Shown here: positions 1-5,937 of the stretch, piece by piece | Position numbering within the stretch: the first letter of the stretch is position 1 | Layout of the letters: the number at the start of each line of letters is the position of its first letter | Source of the DNA: an uncultured Bacillota bacterium | GTDB lineage: Bacteria; Bacillota; UBA994; UBA5500 | Assembly (NCBI GenBank): GCA_937874815.1 | Contig: CALNBW010000264.1 | Span: forward strand, 1-10,086 | DNA length: 10,086 nucleotides | Reading direction: 5' to 3' | The notes under the pieces: model-generated | Told to the model about the DNA's origin: nothing | Databases searched by the model: none | Seen by the model: the letters and a program-made list of their open reading frames with translations, nothing else | Program-made: the position numbers and the translations under genes

Positions 1-686
1 TAGATATCTGTGTAGGTGGTGCGGCTTACAGTTAGCGCTGGTAGCTCGCGCAGATGGCGGCAAAGGGTGCTATCGGACTTGGGGGCCCTGAATTCACCGG
101 TTGGTAGCTGGCGCTGACCGAGCTCAGTAGCCAGGGCCTGATCCTGCTCGCTGGTGTAGCGATGCAGGTTCTGCCGTAGGTGCCGCATTTGACGCCGCAA
201 GTCGGCCAAGCGGGGTGAATAGCTATCGGCTAAATAGAACGATGGGCTGCCGGTTTCGTCGGGATCGAGCAAGCGCATGATGGCGTCAAAGTTGGCTTTA
301 AGGGCCGGCTCGTCATGAGGAAGGGGCAGCTGTTGCATGCTGCACTTCATGGCGGTGTGCCAGTAAAGCAGCTGCTTCAGGCCTAAAAAATCTACATCAG
401 ATAAGGTTACGCCCGCCTCGAGGCGAGACAGAGCGCTGCGCCAGTCGGGCAGCTGCGCCAATTGGTGCTCGAGGGCCGCAAACGGGGTGTCGTCGGCCTG
501 CAGGGCCGCTAGGAGCCCGGCCTGCACCGCAAATAAAGCCGCCAAGGGGGCTTCGGCCCCTGGTAGGAAAGGTTGCATGGCGTGTTGAGCGGCCAGCCCG
601 TAGGGCGATGCCGGTGCCAGTTGGGTAAGCACGTAATCGAGCCCGATGCGGCGGGCGGTATTTTTATCGATAAAGGTGTTGGGCAT
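1..686 (-). CDS. kamC: KamC, MutS-related ATPase of the lysine 5,6-aminomutase reactivase (partial, N-terminal 228 residues)
   Basis: The frame opens at ATG 686 with an AAGGAGAG ribosome binding site on the minus strand about 7 bases upstream (695-700). It runs without a stop to the window edge, so the C-terminal end is missing. The visible part is helical and leucine/alanine-rich. It contains a stretch (about residues 150-175: LADSYSPRLADLRRQM) resembling the start of the clamp/lever region of MutS-family proteins, where an aspartate, a short SP turn and an LxxLRRxM helix follow one another. The MutS-type Walker A and B motifs would lie beyond the window. In lysine-fermentation operons a MutS-like protein follows kamB; the pair is assigned to reactivation of the coenzyme B12-dependent beta-lysine 5,6-aminomutase KamDE. 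The identification rests mainly on this position plus the MutS-like fragment, since the ATPase domain cannot be inspected. Unlike the other genes of the operon, it is preceded by a 171-base gap. A free-standing MutS2-like protein is the main alternative. Confidence 0.8.
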   Translation of the reverse strand, partial: MPNTFIDKNTARRIGLDYVLTQLAPASPYGLAAQHAMQPFLPGAEAPLAALFAVQAGLLAALQADDTPFAALEHQLAQLPDWRSALSRLEAGVTLSDVDFLGLKQLLYWHTAMKCSMQQLPLPHDEPALKANFDAIMRLLDPDETGSPSFYLADSYSPRLADLRRQMRHLRQNLHRYTSEQDQALATELGQRQLPTGEFRAPKSDSTLCRHLRELPALTVSRTTYTDI

Positions 687-718
687 GGTGTTCTCTCCTT
701 TTGGGCCAGGCAGGACAG

Positions 719-774
719 GGGACGGAGTTTTGTCCCGCACCGCCTCAAGGCGGGTGGGACAAAGCTCACGTCCC
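719..774. repeat. Clustered GGGAC/GTCCC palindromes able to form alternative hairpins
   Basis: Four complementary 5-base blocks follow one another: GGGAC at 719-723, GTCCC at 732-736, GGGAC at 756-760 and GTCCC at 770-774. Blocks 1+2 and 3+4 can form two small hairpins. Alternatively blocks 2+3 form a much longer stem: 726-745 against 748-766 are nearly complementary (an AGTTTTGTCCC-like arm on one side, GGGACAAAGCT on the other, with CCGCCT and AGGCGG near the loop). The two arrangements exclude each other. The element may be a dispersed repeat or an RNA control element between kamB and kamC; the sequence alone cannot decide. Confidence 0.6.
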
Positions 775-828
775 GCAGTCCCGCCGCTAACGCTGCTACT
801 GGGATAGCAAAATTCGTGTTATCTGTAG

Positions 829-849
829 GGGCGACATCCTATGTCGCCC
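829..849. repeat. Perfect 9-bp inverted repeat (GGGCGACAT - CCT - ATGTCGCCC)
   Basis: The two 9-base arms are exact reverse complements around a 3-base loop and sit 8 bases beyond the kamB stop codon. On the plus strand the context GTAGGGGCGACAT...ATGTCGCCC resembles the TAGGGGCG...CGCCC palindromes that occur as dispersed extragenic repeats in many bacterial genomes. This is a recalled pattern, not a search result. In the kam transcript it would form a stable hairpin at the 3' end of kamB. No U-tract follows, so it more likely protects or pauses RNA than ends transcription. Confidence 0.65.
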
Positions 850-857
850 TTCCCCAG

Positions 858-1883
858 TTATGGTGTGATTGGGTTTTGGTCGTCGTGGAATAGGTCGTAA
901 ACGGGCAATGGGTGCAAGGCATTGGCTAACGCTTGCCCTAAATCGGCCATCTGCCCCGGGTTAACGGTAACAGCCAACACGGGCGCGCTTTGCAGGGCGG
1001 CTAAATTGCCACCGCGGGCCAAATAACGCTGCCAGACTCCCGGTGTGGCGAAAATATGGGTGCCGGCCGGAACCACTATAGTAGGCAGCGCTTTGGCTGC
1101 CGGCACGTGCTGCAACAGGGCCTGCACCAGGCTGTTAGTAACGGCTCCCGGGATGCACAAATGGCTAGCCTCGCCCAGCTCGGCCATAATCTGGGCGGGT
1201 TGCCCCAAGACCGTAGGCTGGGATGATTCCCAAGCGCCGCGCTCGCTCTGCCAGAAAAGAACGCGCTCAGCAGCAAAGGCAGCTTGAGCTGCCTGGGCCA
1301 CGGCGGGTGGCGGGGGCCCAGCTGTGAGCAAGGCCACTGCGTGCATGGTGCGGGGCACCACTTGCGCTGGGCTAGGCGCAACGCTGGCGCCAGTAGCCAA
1401 GATGGTAGCTTGGCTGACACGCGGGGCGGCTGAGCCCAGGCGGTTGAGCGCGCCATCGATAAGCACATGAGTAGCACCCAGGCCTAGCATAGCGTCGGCT
1501 ACCCGCTGCAAATCGGCTAAGGCGGCCGGGCCTGCTAGTTCCACAGTGCCTGGTTCGCGTACACGGGCCAAGACGACCGGGCCTAGGGCTGTGCGGTGAC
1601 CGGTGATGCGCAGCAGTTCCAGGCCGGCCGTGGCCCGCTCTAGGGTGCCTTGCGCAGTAGCAATGATGGCATCTGGCTGCACCAGGATATGGGGTTTTGC
1701 CTGGCGGGTAAGCCGGTCCACTCGTTCGCCATCGTAGCCGAGCGAAGTCAGTCCTAAAGGAACAGCTGCCCTTGCCGCCTGGCTCACCAAGCTGTTTAGA
1801 GCCACCGTTTTGCCTGCATTTTTAGCCAAGCCCACCACAGCTACGGTGGGGGCACCGGAATCGGCTACTAATTTGGACAGCAT
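858..1883 (-). CDS. kamB: KamB, P-loop subunit of the lysine 5,6-aminomutase reactivase
   Basis: This 341-residue protein starts with a beta-strand and a P-loop, GLAKNAGKT at residues 18-26, typical of a nucleotide-binding protein. A GYDGERVDRL segment follows (49-58), and a conserved-looking LIDGALNR (141-148) may supply a Walker-B-like aspartate (D143). This arrangement matches the KamB family found between kamA and kamC in lysine-fermentation operons. Its assigned role is to help release damaged cobalamin from the B12-dependent 5,6-aminomutase KamDE, together with MutS-like KamC, in the cytoplasm. The biochemical role is taken from family knowledge and not shown here. The start ATG lies one base after the kamA stop (TGA-A-ATG) and has only a weak ribosome binding site, which suggests translational coupling to kamA. 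No truncation or frameshift is seen. Alanine content is very high and the gene is G+C rich. Confidence 0.85.
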   Translation of the reverse strand: MLSKLVADSGAPTVAVVGLAKNAGKTVALNSLVSQAARAAVPLGLTSLGYDGERVDRLTRQAKPHILVQPDAIIATAQGTLERATAGLELLRITGHRTALGPVVLARVREPGTVELAGPAALADLQRVADAMLGLGATHVLIDGALNRLGSAAPRVSQATILATGASVAPSPAQVVPRTMHAVALLTAGPPPPAVAQAAQAAFAAERVLFWQSERGAWESSQPTVLGQPAQIMAELGEASHLCIPGAVTNSLVQALLQHVPAAKALPTIVVPAGTHIFATPGVWQRYLARGGNLAALQSAPVLAVTVNPGQMADLGQALANALHPLPVYDLFHDDQNPITP

Positions 1884-1884
1884 T

Positions 1885-3147
1885 TCAGTCGCTGTTGTGA
1901 TTGCGTCGACGCAAACGACTAAGGCCAGACGGTTCTAGGCTCAAATCGCGCCCCTGCAGCAAGCCTGCCACGCTGGGTCCGGCCGCCGCTGGCGGATTAG
2001 CGGCACAGCCGTGCGGCTCGGTAACCTCTTCTGTAAACTGCGGTTCAGTGTAGGTAGCCAGGACTCCTTCGTAATTCCGCAGCACGACGCGTCGGTCGGA
2101 CATGGAAATAAGGTACTGGGGCATGACCGGAATCTTGCCACCGCCGCCGGGAGCATCGACAACGAAGGTAGGCACGGCGAGGCCGCTGGTGTGCCCGCGC
2201 AACGACTCCATGATCTCTATGCCCTTGCTGACCCGGGTGCGGAAATGGCTAATACCCTGCGAAAGGTCGCACTGATAAATATAGTAGGGCCGTACCCGGA
2301 TCTTCAGCAAGCCATGCATCAGCTGCTTCATGGTAGTAGGACAATCATTAATACCGCGCAGCAGAACCGTCTGGTTGCCTAAGGGAATGCCGGCATCGGC
2401 CAAACGCTCGCAGGCTTCCTTTGCCTCTGGCGTGATCTCCTTAGGATGGTTAAAGTGTACGTTCACATAAAGCGGATGGTAACGTCGCAGCATGTTCACT
2501 AACTGGGGCGTGATGCGTTGCGGCATCACCACCGGGGTGCGAGTGCCAATACGGATAATCTCGACATGGGGTATTTGGTGCAAAGCACTCAGGATATATT
2601 CTAGCCGCTCGTTGCTCAGCATGAGGGCGTCGCCACCGGAAAGCAGCACGTCGCGCACGCTGGGGGTGTTGCGGATATAGTCAATAGAGGCATCAATCTC
2701 TTGCCGGCTACGCGCGTGGTCGGTAGCGCCAGCAATACGCCGCCTGGTGCAATGGCGACAATACATAGAGCATTGGTCGGTAACCAGAAAGAGCACGCGA
2801 TCAGGATAACGATGGGTAAGTCCGGGCGCTGGTGAATCGGTGTCTTCAAGCAAAGGGTCGGCCATGTCTTCTTCGGCATAATAGAGCTCGCGCGCCGTGG
2901 GAATGGCCTGCCGCCGGATGGGGCAGTTAGGGTCATCCGGGTCGATTAAACTAGCGTAGTAGGGCGTAATGGCCATCCGCAGGGCTGACAGGCAATCGCG
3001 CACGCCCTGTTCTTCCTCGGGTGTCAGTGGAATAACCTGTTTAAGGGTGTCCAAGTCTACCAGCCGGTTTTTTAGCTGCCAGCGCCAGTCATTCCATTCA
3101 GCAGGAGTAACGTCTTTCCAGATGGGAATGCGGCGGTAATCTCGCAT
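1885..3147 (-). CDS. kamA: L-lysine 2,3-aminomutase (radical SAM, PLP)
   Basis: KamA moves the alpha-amino group of L-lysine to carbon 3, giving L-beta-lysine, the first step of lysine fermentation. The 420-residue protein carries the radical-SAM cysteines C126, C130 and C133 (CSMYCRHC), a GGD motif (171-173), and the PLP lysine K338 in PGGGGK. D294 (YQCD) and D331 (VVDAPGG) correspond to the two aspartates that bind the substrate's distal amino group in the Clostridium subterminale enzyme, with a constant offset of one residue. This supports true lysine 2,3-aminomutase over the EpmB/YjeK relatives. In C. subterminale four cysteines bind zinc near the C terminus. The equivalents of the first and last are present (C269, C381), but those of the two middle ones are T376 and P378. 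An AGGAGGG ribosome binding site lies about 6 bases before ATG 3147, and kdd ends 15 bases upstream. Confidence 0.95.
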   Translation of the reverse strand: MRDYRRIPIWKDVTPAEWNDWRWQLKNRLVDLDTLKQVIPLTPEEEQGVRDCLSALRMAITPYYASLIDPDDPNCPIRRQAIPTARELYYAEEDMADPLLEDTDSPAPGLTHRYPDRVLFLVTDQCSMYCRHCTRRRIAGATDHARSRQEIDASIDYIRNTPSVRDVLLSGGDALMLSNERLEYILSALHQIPHVEIIRIGTRTPVVMPQRITPQLVNMLRRYHPLYVNVHFNHPKEITPEAKEACERLADAGIPLGNQTVLLRGINDCPTTMKQLMHGLLKIRVRPYYIYQCDLSQGISHFRTRVSKGIEIMESLRGHTSGLAVPTFVVDAPGGGGKIPVMPQYLISMSDRRVVLRNYEGVLATYTEPQFTEEVTEPHGCAANPPAAAGPSVAGLLQGRDLSLEPSGLSRLRRRNHNSD

Positions 3148-3162
3148 GAAAATCCCTCCTCT

Positions 3163-4209
3163 TTACTTCACGTAATTTTCCATAAAGAACTGATACAGCG
3201 CTGGATTTTCGCGCAAGACTTGCAGGGAGATATCTGCGTGCCCTTTGGTGTAGCCGTTGCCGATAAGCATGGTCACTTCTTTGCCTACCCCTTCGGCCCC
3301 CAGGGCGGCAGCGGTGAAGCTAGTGGCCATGCTGAAGAAATAAACGGTGCCACCATCTTTGGCTGCTAGTATGGAACCCATCTCTGTGCCAGGGATGTTG
3401 ACACAGTTAATCACGAGATCTGCCATCTGGCCGTTAGTGGCAGCGGCAATCGCCTCCATCGTCTCTACGGCCTTAGTGGCATCTAGGCTAAGCACGACAT
3501 CGGCAAGACCTAGATCGCGGACGCGCCGGGTACTGGCAGGGCTGTGAGCACCCGCGATCACTTTACCGGTGATGCCAGCGCGTTTCTTGGCTTCATGTAG
3601 GCAGAGTAAACCCGATTTGCCGCCAGCTCCAATTACGACAACAGTATCACCAGGGCTTACTAATTTGGCGGCCTGGGCCGGGGCACCGGCTACGTCGAGC
3701 ACGGCGAGAGCCAGGGTGTTGGGCATGTCGGCTGGGAGCTTGGCGTAAATGCCCGACTCAAACAGAATGGCCTGGCCTTTAATCTGTACTTGATCGACAT
3801 CCATGTGTACGGCCACAATTTCATCGATGCGTAAGGGAGTGAGCGAAAGGGAAACGAGCGAGGCAATTTGGTCGCCGACCTTGAGGTCGATCTTGCCAGC
3901 CAAATCGGACCCGATGGCGGCCACCTGACCAGTAAACATACCGCCGGAGCCAGTGTTGGGGTTATGATGCTTGCCGCGCTCATTGACTAGGTCAGTGATT
4001 ATTTGACGCACCTTGGCTTCGTTATTGTTAGCCCGCTGCTTGATCTCGGTGAAGCTAGCGGAGTCGATATTGAGGCAGTGCACGTCGACTAGAATTTCAT
4101 TGGCATAGGGCTGCATCGAGTTGTCTATTTTCCAAGCTTGCTGGGGTAGCACCCCTTGGGGTTCAATCACTCGGTGGGTACCGTAAGCGCAACTGCGTTT
4201 TGTTGTCAT
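3163..4209 (-). CDS. kdd: L-erythro-3,5-diaminohexanoate dehydrogenase
   Basis: Kdd oxidatively deaminates 3,5-diaminohexanoate, the product of KamDE, to 5-amino-3-oxohexanoate with NAD+. The 348-residue product has an N-terminal substrate-side domain with an NPNTGSGGMFTG segment (83-94). A Rossmann fold follows, with the dinucleotide-binding loop GAGGKSG (194-200) after a hydrophobic strand (DTVVVI). A second-strand region is at 215-222 and a conserved NxPGTE near 271-276. I chose ATG 4209 because AAGGAGG lies 7 bases upstream (4217-4223) and MTTKRSCAYGTHRVIEP matches a natural family N terminus. The longer frame from ATG 4263 would place its start inside a sigma-54-type promoter. This is the first gene of the operon, 15 bases before kamA. 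Finding it next to kamA makes lysine rather than ornithine the probable substrate of the pathway. Confidence 0.92.
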   Translation of the reverse strand: MTTKRSCAYGTHRVIEPQGVLPQQAWKIDNSMQPYANEILVDVHCLNIDSASFTEIKQRANNNEAKVRQIITDLVNERGKHHNPNTGSGGMFTGQVAAIGSDLAGKIDLKVGDQIASLVSLSLTPLRIDEIVAVHMDVDQVQIKGQAILFESGIYAKLPADMPNTLALAVLDVAGAPAQAAKLVSPGDTVVVIGAGGKSGLLCLHEAKKRAGITGKVIAGAHSPASTRRVRDLGLADVVLSLDATKAVETMEAIAAATNGQMADLVINCVNIPGTEMGSILAAKDGGTVYFFSMATSFTAAALGAEGVGKEVTMLIGNGYTKGHADISLQVLRENPALYQFFMENYVK

Positions 4210-4216
4210 GTAAACG

Positions 4217-4223
4217 CCTCCTT
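4217..4223 (-). promoter_or_regulatory. Ribosome binding site that fixes the kdd start
   Basis: AAGGAGG on the minus strand lies 7 bases before ATG 4209. No comparable site precedes the upstream in-frame ATG at 4263, so this site decides the start. Confidence 0.85.
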
Positions 4224-4251
4224 GAGTTATTGTTCTCTTGCTACCCTTAGT

Positions 4252-4268
4252 AGCAAAAAGCATGCCAA
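4252..4268 (-). promoter_or_regulatory. Sigma-54 (-24/-12) promoter of the kdd-kamABC operon
   Basis: The minus strand reads TTGGCATGCTTTTTGCT. Against the sigma-54 consensus YTGGCACGRNNNTTGCW it differs only at the seventh base (T for C) and the ninth (C for R). The invariant GG and GC are exactly 10 bases apart. The predicted transcription start would be near 4241, leaving a leader of about 32 bases with the AAGGAGG site in the right place before ATG 4209. Sigma-54 promoters need an activator ATPase; none is encoded in the window. Sigma-54 control of amino-acid fermentation operons is known in Clostridia, which makes the match more credible. Confidence 0.75.
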
Positions 4269-4357
4269 AGGAGAAGTGAGCGTTGGGAGGTAAGAAATGG
4301 GGGGAAGGTGCGGGGCAGGAGTCGAAGGTTAGAAAGGGAGAGTTAGGAAATAAAAAA
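4266..4357. other. Purine-rich stretch upstream of the kdd promoter
   Basis: By hand count, 75 of 92 bases on the plus strand are purines. The tract fills the space between the sigma-54-like promoter and the terminator of the toxin-antitoxin module. No coding frame fits it and no clear palindrome that could bind an activator is visible in it. Confidence 0.55.
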
Positions 4358-4379
4358 CACCGCGATAGAACCGCGGCGC
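4352..4379 (-). terminator. Intrinsic terminator of the toxin-antitoxin operon
   Basis: Read on the minus strand, a CCGCG stem arm, a 7-base loop (GTTCTAT) and the CGCGG arm are followed after two bases by TTTTTT. The stem lies at 4360-4376 and the T run at 4352-4357. It begins about 22 bases after the antitoxin stop codon. It separates the module from the kdd operon promoter, which lies some 85 bases further on in the same direction. Confidence 0.8.
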
Positions 4380-4401
4380 AATAGCTGTTGGATATTTGAG
4401 T

Positions 4402-5496
4402 TTAGGTCCGGGCCACCTTCTCCTTAAGGCCATTAAGGTTTGCATAGGGAATATAGCAATCATGCTGGAGGCGGCCTACCACAATGCCTGGCGCTATACC
4501 TATTTTAGCAGCAAAGGCTGTAACACTGTCAGCACTAAAGTGCGGTCCAGTTTCGCGGATAAACTCGCTATAGGCTGTAGGAGGAATCAGATAATCGCTA
4601 GCGAATTTGTCTGCCTCCCTTTCATCCTTTGTCTTTGCATTGCGCTCGATTTCGACATGAAGAGTTTTCTTTGAATGCAACAAAACGTGCCCTGCCTCGT
4701 GAAAAAAAGAGAACCACAAATGGTCATCTGTTTTATAACGGGCACTGAGTTGAATAATGGCCTTGCTGGACCCTTGCCATCTAGCTGCGCCGCTTACCCG
4801 GCAACCCTTTAATTCCGGCACAAAGACAACGGCAACACCCGCTTTGGCGCAGATGTTCTGAACGCATGAAACAAAATCCTCGGGTAGGTGAGCAGTTAGG
4901 TTGCGGACTTCAGCCAAAACCGCACGAAAACTGGATTCACTATAAGGCTGGCACTCAATACTGTACGCGTCTATTTCGCCTTTGCGCAGCCAAAGGGCCA
5001 AAGCATTCTGATCGGCCCCAAAACTAGAGGACTGACGGAAGGCTGTAGAATAGACCTGCCTAGAGCACATCGCGTCCCAAAGCTCCAAAGATGCCGTACC
5101 AAGAAACACATGTAGCTGCTTAAGGGAGGCATACTCATCTTCTGTAGCTTCAAGCCAGCCCAACTGAATCATTTCTTTGATTGGATATCGCTTTAGTAGC
5201 TTCTTCTGGGTTTTGAGTTGTTCATATTCCCGCTGCCGTGCCAGATGCTCCTGATACTGCTGTTCTAACGCCATCCACATCGAAGCAGGAACGCCAAGGG
5301 CGCTTTCTAATTTCAAAGCCGTGTTTGGGGAAATGGCTATCTTCCCTTTTACAATCTCACTAATATGCTTTGTGGTCACGCCAGTCCGTTTGGCTAGTTC
5401 CACCTGAGTCATTCCCTTACATTCGAGGCTCTCTAGCAAGGTTTCCCCAGGTGGAAAGACTACATCAGGCATAAGGTAAGGAAACTCTTTAACCAT
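4402..5496 (-). CDS. HigA-type antitoxin with XRE helix-turn-helix and ImmA/IrrE (M78) metallopeptidase domain
   Basis: The 364-residue protein has an N-terminal XRE/HigA-like helix-turn-helix at about residues 16-75 (MTQVELAKRTGV, then TTKHISEIVKGK). A helical linker with a charged segment follows near 78-105. The C-terminal ImmA/IrrE domain has the zinc motif HEAGH at 266-270 and the downstream EREAD segment at 292-296, where E294 is the likely third ligand. Such two-domain proteins bind their own promoter and neutralise a RelE-like partner. In other systems the M78 domain cleaves a repressor or regulator. Here all zinc-site residues are present, so catalysis is possible but not shown. The start ATG lies inside the end of the toxin frame, with a GGAGG site 6 bases upstream (5503-5507). 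Two sampled lines of this gene are about 47-48 % G+C, below the sampled kamB line. Confidence 0.88.
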   Translation of the reverse strand: MVKEFPYLMPDVVFPPGETLLESLECKGMTQVELAKRTGVTTKHISEIVKGKIAISPNTALKLESALGVPASMWMALEQQYQEHLARQREYEQLKTQKKLLKRYPIKEMIQLGWLEATEDEYASLKQLHVFLGTASLELWDAMCSRQVYSTAFRQSSSFGADQNALALWLRKGEIDAYSIECQPYSESSFRAVLAEVRNLTAHLPEDFVSCVQNICAKAGVAVVFVPELKGCRVSGAARWQGSSKAIIQLSARYKTDDHLWFSFFHEAGHVLLHSKKTLHVEIERNAKTKDEREADKFASDYLIPPTAYSEFIRETGPHFSADSVTAFAAKIGIAPGIVVGRLQHDCYIPYANLNGLKEKVART

Positions 5497-5725
5497 GATA
5501 ATCCTCCACCTCCATTATTTTTACGCTCGTCACTTTAGATAGGTCAATGCCCCCATCTGCTTTCCTGGGGATAGCTCCGTGCGGCACAAGAATGAGCCGC
5601 AACGGGTGTTCCAGATCCACTGAGAACTGTCCTAGCCTGTTTTGCGTAAGGGGATGAAAACGCGCTCCTGGCACTTTATACATTTCCTCCAAGCACCGGG
5701 CCGCGGCAAGCTGTTGAATGCGCAT
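5489..5725 (-). CDS. HigB-like (RelE/ParE superfamily) toxin, apparently N-terminally truncated
   Basis: The 78-residue frame matches the C-terminal two thirds of a RelE/HigB family whose members usually run to about 100-115 residues. It shows a helix ending in QQLAAARCLEEM, the GARFHPL and RLGQFSVDL strands, an HPLRLIL strand, a PRKADGGIDL loop, and the terminal VTSVKIMEVEDYHG. The expected N-terminal strand and first helix (roughly 25-35 residues) are missing. The same frame continues only six codons upstream (WFGRLF) before a TGA, and ribosome binding before ATG 5725 is weak. Its last 8 bases overlap the antitoxin start (ATGGTTAA), the usual layout for coupled translation. If it works, it would be an mRNA-cleaving or ribosome-dependent RNase. 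The truncation suggests it may be inactive. A sequencing error or nonsense mutation in an originally longer gene is an alternative. Confidence 0.65.
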   Translation of the reverse strand: MRIQQLAAARCLEEMYKVPGARFHPLTQNRLGQFSVDLEHPLRLILVPHGAIPRKADGGIDLSKVTSVKIMEVEDYHG

Positions 5726-5872
5726 AAACAGCCGTCCAAACCATCACCCTAACATTTCAACAAGGGCGCCATTAATTCCTCTGATGGGTAAGGGCTATTG
5801 CATGGACTGCTTTGTAATAAGTCGCTTAGGTGACAACTATGGAAGGTTACTATTGGAACTATTTGCTTGCAG

Positions 5873-5901
5873 TTGGCGTCTAACTGTTGGTAACATATAG
5901 C
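5873..5901 (+). promoter_or_regulatory. Possible sigma-70-type promoter of the ABC operon
   Basis: TTGGCG (5873-5878) and TATAGC (5896-5901) are 17 bases apart and lie 36 bases before the TTG start of the ATPase. Each hexamer matches consensus at 4 of 6 positions. TTGCAG (5867-5872) with TAACAT (5891-5896) is an alternative with an 18-base spacer. A CAGTT...AACTG inverted repeat (5870-5886) overlaps the -35 area and could be an operator. This is weak evidence only. Confidence 0.3.
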
Positions 5902-5937
5902 TAGATTGTAGGCATGTTGCGAGGGAGTTGAACTAAT

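Larger units (their letters stand above)
687..857. other. Hairpin-rich non-coding gap between kamB and kamC
   Basis: This 171-base gap interrupts an otherwise tightly packed operon, in which the other junctions are 1 and 15 bases. No credible coding frame lies in it. It holds a GGGAC/GTCCC palindrome cluster (719-774) and a perfect 9-bp inverted repeat (829-849). The last bases before kamC carry that gene's ribosome binding site. No run of T follows either hairpin on the minus strand, so neither is a classical intrinsic terminator. Confidence 0.8.

Noticed and set aside
573..893. 106-codon plus-strand frame across the kamB-kamC gap
   Set aside because: It runs antisense through the start of kamC and the end of kamB, and its product reads through the palindromes with no family-like pattern.
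1045..1287. Plus-strand frame opposite kamB
   Set aside because: It is a mirror frame of a well-supported gene, with no ribosome binding site and no recognisable protein features.
2011..2382. 123-codon plus-strand frame opposite kamA
   Set aside because: It lies entirely inside kamA on the opposite strand, where the kamA frame holds conserved catalytic residues.
858..4209. Ornithine instead of lysine degradation cluster
   Set aside because: The D294 and D331 substrate residues of KamA and the Kdd-type dehydrogenase next to it fit the lysine pathway; no ornithine-specific dehydrogenase or aminomutase is visible.
4210..4263. Longer kdd frame starting at ATG 4263
   Set aside because: The extra 18 codons cover the sigma-54-like promoter and the ribosome binding site, and no Shine-Dalgarno precedes ATG 4263.
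4396..4674. Plus-strand frame opposite the end of the antitoxin gene
   Set aside because: It overlaps the zinc-site region of the metallopeptidase domain on the other strand and shows no domain of its own.
5718..5900. 60-codon plus-strand frame in the divergent intergenic region
   Set aside because: It has no ribosome binding site and no family-like features, and it occupies the region expected to hold the promoters of two divergent operons.
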